Assembly (NCBI RefSeq): GCF_913055835.1
Contig: NZ_CAJXKQ010000010.1
Location: forward strand, 53,223-117,222
Direction of reading: 5' to 3'
DNA: 64,000 bases
DNA from: an uncultured Marinobacter sp.
GTDB taxonomy: Bacteria > Pseudomonadota > Gammaproteobacteria > Pseudomonadales > Oleiphilaceae
Shown here: in pieces, positions 1-6,356 of the stretch
How the letters are laid out: the number at the start of each line of letters is the position of its first letter
Numbering within the stretch: position 1 is the first letter of the stretch
The notes under the pieces: generated by a model
The model's database searches: none
Told to the model about the DNA's origin: nothing
Seen by the model: only the letters and a program-made list of their open reading frames with translations
Program-made: the position numbers and the translations under genes

Positions 1-986
1 TTAGCGGTATGGATGAGCTGTTCATTTCCGACACCCTGTGTGATCAGGCCAATGTTGAAGCGCTGCCGGCACTGACGGTGGATGAGCCGACCGTGTCCAT
101 GACCTTCCAGGTCAACGACTCGCCGTTTGCCGGCAAGGAAGGCAAGTACGTCACCAGCCGGAACATCAAGGAGCGGCTTGAAAAAGAGCTGCTGCACAAC
201 GTGGCGTTGCGCGTTGAAGAGGGCGACTCTGCCGACAAGTTCAAGGTATCCGGCCGTGGCGAGTTGCACCTGTCCGTTCTGATCGAGAACATGCGTCGCG
301 AGAACTTCGAGCTGGCGGTCGGTCGCCCGGAAGTTGTTATTCGCGAAGTCGATGGTGAAAAGCAAGAGCCGTACGAGAACGTTATTGTTGATATCGAAGA
401 GCAGCACCAGGGCGCCGTGATGGAGCAAATGGGTCTGCGCAAGGGCGACCTGACCAACATGGTGCCGGATGGCAAGGGCCGGATGCGCCTGGACTATACC
501 ATTCCGGCACGGGGCCTGATTGGTTTCCGGAATACCTTCCTGACCATGACCTCGGGCACAGGCATCCTGACTTCAACCTTCAGCCACTACGGGCCGATCA
601 AGGTTGGCGATGTCACCAGCCGCCAGAACGGTGTCATCGTGTCCATGGCTACGGGTACCGCGCTGACCTACTCGCTGGAAACCCTCCAGAGCCGCGGCAA
701 GCTGTTCCTGGATCCGGGGCAGGAAATCTATGAAGGCCAGTTGTGTGGTATCCACAGCCGGGACAACGACCTGGTGGTGAACCCCACCAAGGCCAAAAAG
801 CTCGACAATATGCGCGCTTCGGGCAAGGACGAGGTCATTGGTCTCGTGCCGCCGATCAAGTTCACCCTTGAGCAGGCGCTTGAGTTCATTGACGACGATG
901 AACTGGTAGAAGTGACCCCGAAGTCGATCAGGCTGCGGAAGAAACTTCTGACCGAGAACGAGCGTAAGCGCGCCAACAAGAAGTAA
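1..986 (+). CDS. typA: GTP-binding ribosome-associated protein TypA/BipA, C-terminal part (5' end outside window)
   Basis: The reading frame is already open at the window edge (codons for Ser-Gly precede the first Met at base 9) and ends with TAA, so about 327 C-terminal residues of a roughly 600-residue protein are present. The visible part begins at the GMDELFISDTLCD region that follows the GTPase and beta-barrel domains. It continues through the EF-G-like domains III and V (VSGRGELHLSVLIENMRRE) and the TypA-specific C-terminal domain (LIGFRNTFLTMTSGTG) to a lysine-rich tail. TypA is a translational GTPase that binds ribosomes and supports growth under stress and cold. The GTPase motifs cannot be checked here. 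A long palindrome that can act as a terminator starts 8 bases after the stop codon. Confidence 0.95.
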   Translation, partial: SGMDELFISDTLCDQANVEALPALTVDEPTVSMTFQVNDSPFAGKEGKYVTSRNIKERLEKELLHNVALRVEEGDSADKFKVSGRGELHLSVLIENMRRENFELAVGRPEVVIREVDGEKQEPYENVIVDIEEQHQGAVMEQMGLRKGDLTNMVPDGKGRMRLDYTIPARGLIGFRNTFLTMTSGTGILTSTFSHYGPIKVGDVTSRQNGVIVSMATGTALTYSLETLQSRGKLFLDPGQEIYEGQLCGIHSRDNDLVVNPTKAKKLDNMRASGKDEVIGLVPPIKFTLEQALEFIDDDELVEVTPKSIRLRKKLLTENERKRANKK

Positions 987-993
987 TCCCGGG

Positions 994-1029
994 AAAAGGG
1001 TCAGATGAAAGCGTTCATCTGACCCTTTT
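994..1029. repeat. Palindromic repeat copy 1, probable terminator of typA
   Basis: A perfect 16-bp stem (994-1009 with 1014-1029) has a 4-base loop AGCG. The arm reads AAAAGGGTCAGATGAA and the right arm ends in a T run, so the hairpin has the form of a bidirectional intrinsic terminator. The core GGGTCAGATGAA recurs at 37710 and 42814. Read on the minus strand, this copy has loop CGCT, the same as the copy at 37710. Confidence 0.8.
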
Positions 1030-1105
1030 TCATCTCTCCCCACGCTGTGCCCCTTTCCTTTTGCTTGAGCTAAACTCCGGTTAAATTCTCAACACGGAGC
1101 GCTCC

Positions 1106-2068
1106 ATGCTCACCCTGTATCCGGAAATCAAGCCCAATGCCCAGCACCGTATTGCCGTTGATCCGCCTCACGAGCTCTATGTTGAAGAAAGCGGGAATCC
1201 TGACGGGATACCTGTTCTTGTGGTTCACGGTGGCCCGGGTGGCGGGTGCGAGGATTACCACCGGCGCTTTTTCGATGCTGAACGATTCCGGATAATCCTC
1301 ATGGATCAGCGTGGCGCCGGCCGGTCCACTCCGCTGGCCGAGCTCGAGGGTAACAGCACCGACAAGTTGGTTGAGGATATGGAGGCGGTGCGTTCGTTCC
1401 TCGGTATCGACAAGTGGCTTCTGTTTGGCGGCAGTTGGGGCTCGACCCTGAGTCTGGTTTATGCCCAGGCGCATCCGGAGAGAGTATCGGGGCTGGTTCT
1501 GCGTGGCATCTTTTTGTGTCGTCCCCGTGATATCCAGTGGTTCTATCAGGAGGGTGCCAGCCGCGTGTTCCCGGACTACTGGTCTGAGTTTGAGGCGCAA
1601 ATTCCGGTACACGAGCGGGAAAACATGGTGTCGGCCTATTACCGCAAACTGACCAGTTCCAACGAGCTGGAGCAGATTCAGGCGGCCAAGGCCTGGTCGG
1701 TCTGGGAGGGCCGATGCGCAACCCTGCATCCGAACCCGAGGGTGGTGGAGCATTTTGGTCATCCCCACGTGGCTATCGCGCTGGCCCGGATCGAATGCCA
1801 CTATTTCATGAACTCCGCCTTTCTTGAGTCAGATCAGATCATTCGCGATGCCCGCCGCCTGGCAGATATTCCAGGCATTATCGTTCACGGAAGGTACGAT
1901 ATGGTATGCCCGCTGGATAATGCCCTGGCACTCAGCAAAGCCTGGCCGGAGGCGGAATTCCAGATCATTCGCGATGCTGGTCATTCGGCTTCAGAGCCAG
2001 CCATTATCGATGCCCTGATTCGCGGAGTTGAGTCCGTTGTCGCGAAAACTGAGAAAAGTGCTGGCTGA
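1106..2068 (+). CDS. pip: Proline iminopeptidase (alpha/beta hydrolase, peptidase family S33)
   Basis: This cytoplasmic enzyme removes N-terminal proline from peptides. The 320-residue length fits the family. The oxyanion/HGGPGGG motif lies at residues 41-47, DQRGAGRS at 67-74, and the nucleophile elbow GGSWGS places the catalytic Ser at 110. GRYDMVCP and DAGHSASEP near the C-terminus supply the Asp and His of the triad. The ATG follows a weak GGAG-like stretch (ACGGAGCGCTCC). The gene lies just before dtd, the same pair seen in Pseudomonas, so the two may be co-transcribed, although about 90 bases separate them. Confidence 0.93.
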   Translation: MLTLYPEIKPNAQHRIAVDPPHELYVEESGNPDGIPVLVVHGGPGGGCEDYHRRFFDAERFRIILMDQRGAGRSTPLAELEGNSTDKLVEDMEAVRSFLGIDKWLLFGGSWGSTLSLVYAQAHPERVSGLVLRGIFLCRPRDIQWFYQEGASRVFPDYWSEFEAQIPVHERENMVSAYYRKLTSSNELEQIQAAKAWSVWEGRCATLHPNPRVVEHFGHPHVAIALARIECHYFMNSAFLESDQIIRDARRLADIPGIIVHGRYDMVCPLDNALALSKAWPEAEFQIIRDAGHSASEPAIIDALIRGVESVVAKTEKSAG

Positions 2069-2160
2069 ATTCCGTTTTCAGGCTTGCGGCCGGTAACTGC
2101 CATGGATACACTCTTGCCCGATCTTAATTTTTGCCTGTTCAATCGTCCTCAAGGCAGTTG

Positions 2161-2619
2161 ATGAAAGGATTGATCCAGCGAGTTTCGCAAGCCAGTGTTA
2201 CCGTGGGCGGTGAGCAGATAGCCTCGATCGATGCAGGCCTTTTACTGTTGCTGGGTGTCGAAAAAGGAGATAGCGAGCGCGAGGCAAGGGAACTTTGCCG
2301 AAAAATCCTCACTTACCGTGTGTTTCCGGATGAAGCAGGGCGGATGAACCGCAGTCTGCTGGATACCGGTGGTTCCCTCCTTGTTGTTCCACAGTTTACT
2401 TTGGCGGCCGATACCTCTTCCGGAACCCGGCCCGGTTTCTCCCTTGCTGCGGGACCGGACGCCGCCAACAGGCTCTACGAATTGTTTGTGGCAGACGCAA
2501 GGTCTCGTTTGGGCTCGGACAGAGTGGGTGAAGGCCGGTTTGGCGCAGATATGAAGGTAGGTTTAACGAATGACGGGCCCGTCACCTTCATGCTTGAGAT
2601 TGGACAAAGGCGCGCATAG
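2161..2619 (+). CDS. dtd: D-aminoacyl-tRNA deacylase
   Basis: Dtd hydrolyses D-aminoacyl-tRNA (and Gly-tRNA-Ala) in the cytoplasm as a homodimer. The chosen ATG gives MKGLIQRVSQASV, matching the family N-terminus, and has AAGGCAG at a proper distance. An in-frame TTG at 2131 would add ten unmatched residues. The C-terminal Gly-cisPro motif is present as NDGPVTF. The product is 152 residues, close to the usual 145. The normally conserved SQFTL motif reads PQFTL here: the codon is CCA, so the active-site-proximal Ser is replaced by Pro. The rest of the domain is intact, so this is probably a functional variant. Confidence 0.93.
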   Translation: MKGLIQRVSQASVTVGGEQIASIDAGLLLLLGVEKGDSEREARELCRKILTYRVFPDEAGRMNRSLLDTGGSLLVVPQFTLAADTSSGTRPGFSLAAGPDAANRLYELFVADARSRLGSDRVGEGRFGADMKVGLTNDGPVTFMLEIGQRRA

Positions 2620-3106
2620 GTAGTTGCACTAGTATTGTGCGCAGGCCGTCATGCTGGCCTGCAATGGTGCGAAAACGCCATGTGAGACGTTGGTTTGGGG
2701 CAATTTTTACGGCCTAAGCTTCTGTTAATAAAAGGTTAATGGTGAACTGGCCTCGGATTTGAAACGCAACTGTAACGCAGCCCCAGAGTGCTGAAATGCA
2801 TAAATAATTGCGTTTCTGGTGCCAAAAGAGCTAAAAATGCAGCGCAGTTAATTTGCAAAATGAGAATGATTGTATTAAAACAGTTTCATCATTCAGGACT
2901 TTAAGAAGATCCTGTAAGTGATTGAGCTATATACATCTGGAATTTTCAGATTTATTCGAAAAAGAAGAAAAGTTACTCGTTTGTCATCAAATTGACATAA
3001 GGGTAATGCAGAATCGGCCTCATCCAGCCTGGCTGGTGAAGCCTTACAAAATCGGGATAAGAACCCGTCGCTAAAACCTGAGTTAACTCAAAAAGGAAGA
3101 CGCAAC
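2620..3106. other. 487-base AT-rich intergenic region, porin leader and promoter region
   Basis: No open frame here looks real. The stretch is visibly richer in A+T than the flanking genes and must hold the porin promoter. It contains a Fur-box-like sequence (2861-2875), an AACTGTAAC half-site resembling part of a Pho box near 2769, and TTGTCA/TTGACA hexamers near 2981 and 2992 without a convincing -10. A strong Shine-Dalgarno (AAAGGAAG) lies just before the porin ATG. No stable terminator for dtd was found. Confidence 0.6.
2853..2881 (+). promoter_or_regulatory. Candidate promoter with overlapping Fur-box-like site upstream of the porin
   Basis: TTGCAA (2853-2858), a 17-base spacer and TAAAAC (2876-2881) resemble a sigma-70 promoter at 4 of 6 positions in each hexamer. 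The spacer carries TGAGAATGATTGTAT (2861-2875), which matches the 15-base Fur motif TGATAATNATTATCA at about 11 of 14 fixed positions. If real, Fur would block this promoter when iron is plentiful. The transcript would have a leader of about 220 bases. This is sequence resemblance only. Confidence 0.3.
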
Positions 3107-4114
3107 ATGAAAAAAACGCTCATCGCATCTGCTATTGCAGCCGCTACCTTCTCTGGCAGTGTGTTCGCACAGGCTGAAATGTCAGCTTCCGAACTGGCGG
3201 CCAAGATGGACTCCATGCCTTCTGTATACGGCAACATCCAGTACGTGCTGAAGCACACCAACGTTGATGGCGGCGGCTCCGAGGTTGAGCACGCTGACAA
3301 CGGTTCCACCCTGGGCGTTAAGCACGACCACGAAATTGCTCCGGGCATCACCGGCTTCTTCAAGCTTGAGCTGGAAGGCATCAATGCTGACGACAAGTCC
3401 AGCAGCGACGGTATCGACGCTCTTGACGAAGCCTATGTTGGTGTTAAAGGTGACAGCTTCGGTCAGATCTGGGTCGGCTCTGATGACTCTGTTTACGAAA
3501 GTGCCATCGTCAAGATCGGTAACTTCCACGAAGTAGGTTCCGACATTTTCGGTAACTACTCCACTGGTGAAGGTGACCTGGTTCAGTACATGTCTCCGTC
3601 CTTCGGCGGTCTGACTGTGTCTGCCGCTGTTCAGGTTAACGGCGACAGCGACACCAAGGGTGGCGCGGACAAATCTTACCCGTACCAGTTGGTTGCGACT
3701 TACGCTGTAGACGCTCTTGAAGTGTCTTTTGGTATGGACTCCAACGATGGCGGCGCTGCAGCCGACAACAATGAAAACAGCTATGGTCTGACTGCAACCT
3801 ACAGCGCTGGCGACTTCAGCGTGATCGGTGAGTACCAGACTCGCAAAGACGTGAACGACATTGTTGGCGTAATGGGTGTTTACACCATGGGCGCGAACCA
3901 GTTTGCTCTGTCTTACCAGATGCTGGACGACGACGCTTCTGGCGACAAAAAGGACACTATCATCCTGCAAGCTCTGCACAACGTGTCTGACCACATGTAC
4001 GTTTACTTCGAAGGCTACCTCTCCGGTTCCGACGCAGCTAACGAGTACACCCTGGAAGGCGCGTCTGGCGACGAGCAGTCCATCGCTTCTGTGGGTGCTG
4101 TTTACTACTTCTGA
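3107..4114 (+). CDS. Outer-membrane general porin (gram-negative porin, Porin_4-like)
   Basis: The 335-residue product starts with a Sec signal peptide (MKKTLIASAIAAATF, cleavage after VFA around residue 21). It ends in VGAVYYF, the aromatic C-terminal signature read by the BAM complex. Between these lie alternating hydrophobic beta strands typical of 16-strand trimeric porins, for example VYGNIQYVLKHT and TLGVKHDHEIAPGITGFFKLELE. The protein is rich in Asp and poor in Lys, suggesting a preference for cations, but substrate cannot be told from sequence. A strong AAGGAAG ribosome site, biased codons (GGT, AAC, GAC) and its own terminator suggest high expression as a single-gene unit. Confidence 0.9.
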   Translation: MKKTLIASAIAAATFSGSVFAQAEMSASELAAKMDSMPSVYGNIQYVLKHTNVDGGGSEVEHADNGSTLGVKHDHEIAPGITGFFKLELEGINADDKSSSDGIDALDEAYVGVKGDSFGQIWVGSDDSVYESAIVKIGNFHEVGSDIFGNYSTGEGDLVQYMSPSFGGLTVSAAVQVNGDSDTKGGADKSYPYQLVATYAVDALEVSFGMDSNDGGAAADNNENSYGLTATYSAGDFSVIGEYQTRKDVNDIVGVMGVYTMGANQFALSYQMLDDDASGDKKDTIILQALHNVSDHMYVYFEGYLSGSDAANEYTLEGASGDEQSIASVGAVYYF

Positions 4115-4143
4115 TCAGCCAACCGGCTAATCCTGTAGTATGG

Positions 4144-4173
4144 AAACCGGCGACCTTTGGGTCGCCGGTTTTT
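4144..4173 (+). terminator. Rho-independent terminator of the porin gene
   Basis: AAACCGGCGACC (4144-4155) pairs perfectly with 4160-4171 across the loop TTTG, and the right arm ends in a run of five T. It lies 30 bases after the porin stop codon. Confidence 0.9.
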
Positions 4174-4206
4174 GCGTTTAAGAATGCCGCAAAACAGGGC
4201 GTTGAT

Positions 4207-5070
4207 ATGGCTACCGAACTGGAAATCAAACTCAGTGTTTCCGAAGCTGCACAGGCGCAGGCTTTGAAGTGGCTTTCCTCCCGTTCTGAGGTGCGCCCCG
4301 GAAAAACCAGATCCCTGATCAATCGCTATTTCGACACGCCCAATGCCGACTTGAATCGGGCCAAAGCCGCTTTGAGAATCCGTAAAGCCGGTGACGACTA
4401 CATCCAGACCCTGAAAACCCGGGGTGAATTTGTCGATGGCGCCCACCGACGTGAAGAGTGGGAGTGGCCGGTATCCGGTCCGGATCTTGATCTGTCGTTA
4501 TTGCTGGATACACCTCTGAGTGCCGAGCTTGACCTGAGCAGACTTCAGGTGGTGTTTGAAACCAACTTTCAGCGTCAGGTGCTCTGGCTGGAACGAGGGC
4601 AGAGTGTTATCGAGATCGCCGTCGATTCCGGCAGTGTGGCGGGCAATAATGCCAGATTGCCACTGCACGAAGTGGAATTTGAACTGAAAGGCGGGGAAGG
4701 TGGCCACCTGGCGACGTGTGCGCTTGAGCTGGCCCGGGAAGTTCCCGTTTTCCTGAATCTCGTCAGTAAGGCCGAGCAGGGCTATTTTCTCGCGGGCCTT
4801 TACTGTCCGGAGATTATTGACACTGGTGAGCCGCTTACCGTGACTGAATTCCTTCAGGCGTTGAGCGTCTGTTGGCTGCTCGACACGCCATTTCCTGCAG
4901 GCCAGTGTGAGCTCTCGCGTGTAGCAAGCGCAGCGTATACAGCAGGGTGTGGCGAACTATGGGAGCGCGTTATCGTTGAGCTGATCCGCGGCGTAAAGAT
5001 TCGTGATTTCTCCGAAAACTCCACGCAGTTGGGTGTTCTCCAGTTGCAGCTTGCCACTGCAGGGCAGTAG
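4207..5070 (+). CDS. CYTH-domain protein, probable inorganic triphosphatase (YgiF-like, CHAD domain absent)
   Basis: The N-terminal ELEIKL (residues 4-9) is the ExExK signature of CYTH triphosphate-tunnel metalloenzymes. It is followed by NRYFDTPNADL, AALRIRKAGD and QTLKTRG, the charged strands that line the tunnel, and by EVEFELKGG near residue 160. E. coli YgiF carries a CHAD domain and is about 430 residues. This protein has 287, and after the CYTH fold (about 1-200) there is only an 85-residue helical tail of unknown role. Expected chemistry is metal-dependent hydrolysis of tripolyphosphate. It begins 33 bases after the porin terminator and ends facing the channel gene. Confidence 0.85.
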   Translation: MATELEIKLSVSEAAQAQALKWLSSRSEVRPGKTRSLINRYFDTPNADLNRAKAALRIRKAGDDYIQTLKTRGEFVDGAHRREEWEWPVSGPDLDLSLLLDTPLSAELDLSRLQVVFETNFQRQVLWLERGQSVIEIAVDSGSVAGNNARLPLHEVEFELKGGEGGHLATCALELAREVPVFLNLVSKAEQGYFLAGLYCPEIIDTGEPLTVTEFLQALSVCWLLDTPFPAGQCELSRVASAAYTAGCGELWERVIVELIRGVKIRDFSENSTQLGVLQLQLATAGQ

Positions 5071-5097
5071 CTGGTTGCTCATGGAGACTGGTGCTCT

Positions 5098-6276
5098 CTA
5101 ACCCGGTGAGTTGTTCTTTTCCGGCTCTGCTTCGCCGGTTTCCTGTGCGGCGGAATGGGCGCGCCACTGCTTCAGAAATATCCGGTATCTCTCCAGGGCC
5201 TCCTCCACCACGGAGACTTCCGGGGTTTCCGCGGATTTAACCAGTACAATCAGTCCCTTACCTTCAATCTCTTCGTTGGTTGGTGGATGGCAGACAACCT
5301 CGCCATCTTTATCGATATAGGCCAGAGCGGTGCCTATGCCGTGGCGGACCAATGCGCTTACGATGTCGGCCCAGTTGAGGTCGTCCAGCTTCAGGTCATA
5401 CCGATGGGGATGATCGTGTTCGTAGTTGAAAAGATCCTCCAGAACCTTTTCCGAGCCGGGCGCAACAACCGAACGCACCATGATTTCAGGGTAGGTCCGA
5501 ACCGGACGGAGAACGGTGCGAATACCGAGAGCTTTGAAACGCCCCCGGTTCTGGTCGTTGACGCACTCGACGATGGTGTGACTGCCGAGATTCAGCTCCG
5601 TCAATCGATGAGCAATGTCGAACGTCAGGCTATCGGAATAGGGGTCGGCTTCGTCAGCCGCTAGCACAATGATATGCCTCGCACTGCCGGCGTGGACGGC
5701 CTTTAACGCCTCGGGGTCAAATCCTGCACCGTGATGGTGCACCACTCCGATGTCGGAGAGCTCTGTGGGTAGTCCCATCGGAAACTGGCGAGTCAGAATC
5801 ATGATTGGAATGGTTTCGTAGCCAGGGATCTCACGTATCTGGGAAGCAAACCTCATGAAATACTGGTCGCCCCCATGCTGCGGCGTGTTAACAATAATAA
5901 TGTGGTCATTCATTTTATAGATCCACCTTCCTGTCAGAATCCGTTCCCGTCGATAAAACCGATACTCGATATAGTCGCTTACGATCAGTGTCAGCAACGT
6001 AATTGAGGTGATAAACATCAGAACAATCGTGCTGAATCGGCCGATCATGGTTTGGGGCGCGTAATCGCCGTAACCCACCGTCACCAGCGTGGTCATGGTC
6101 AGCCAGGCGGCTTCAAACAGGGAGAGGTCCTCGACCGCCCAGATAATCAGAACCTGTACTGAAAGCAGCACGCCCAGTATCGCGAACAGGCGCTTCATCC
6201 GGCTCCGAATCAGTCCACCCATGGGCAGGTGGGTTTCCTGGTGCTCCGGATTCAGTGGGCGGCGGTTTCGTTGCAT
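5098..6276 (-). CDS. Two-transmembrane potassium channel with cytoplasmic RCK/TrkA-N-like domain
   Basis: The selectivity filter TVGYGD sits at residues 66-71 in a re-entrant pore helix, flanked by TM1 (about 30-48) and TM2 (about 81-101). This gives the minimal K+ channel pore. From about residue 124 a Rossmann-like regulatory region follows (DHIIIVNTPQ, ARHIIVLAADEADPYSDS, SHTIVECVN). The usual GxGxxG nucleotide loop is replaced by NTPQHGG, so ligand binding may differ from KtrA/TrkA. A second regulatory lobe (about 290-360) and an acidic tail follow. No clear ribosome site precedes the first ATG; internal Met19 or Met27 are possible starts. The gene is divergent from glnE and convergent with the CYTH gene. 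Confidence 0.85.
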   Translation of the reverse strand: MQRNRRPLNPEHQETHLPMGGLIRSRMKRLFAILGVLLSVQVLIIWAVEDLSLFEAAWLTMTTLVTVGYGDYAPQTMIGRFSTIVLMFITSITLLTLIVSDYIEYRFYRRERILTGRWIYKMNDHIIIVNTPQHGGDQYFMRFASQIREIPGYETIPIMILTRQFPMGLPTELSDIGVVHHHGAGFDPEALKAVHAGSARHIIVLAADEADPYSDSLTFDIAHRLTELNLGSHTIVECVNDQNRGRFKALGIRTVLRPVRTYPEIMVRSVVAPGSEKVLEDLFNYEHDHPHRYDLKLDDLNWADIVSALVRHGIGTALAYIDKDGEVVCHPPTNEEIEGKGLIVLVKSAETPEVSVVEEALERYRIFLKQWRAHSAAQETGEAEPEKNNSPG

Positions 6277-6356
6277 CCGTGTCGGCGGCCTGTTCAGTTG
6301 CGGGGAAGTTCGTTATACAGTACCGGAAATATAACAGAGAGACAGGGGTTTGCATT

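Noticed and set aside
573..1801. Two minus-strand open frames opposite typA and pip
   Set aside because: Both are antisense to genes with complete family motifs, and have no ribosome site or domain.
2760..2780. Pho box upstream of the porin
   Set aside because: Only one half-site (AACTGTAAC) matches well; the other half matches at about 3 of 7 positions.
3182..3994. Minus-strand open frame of 270 codons
   Set aside because: It is fully antisense to the porin gene, whose signal peptide and C-terminal Phe are clear; strong codon bias of the porin explains the open shadow.
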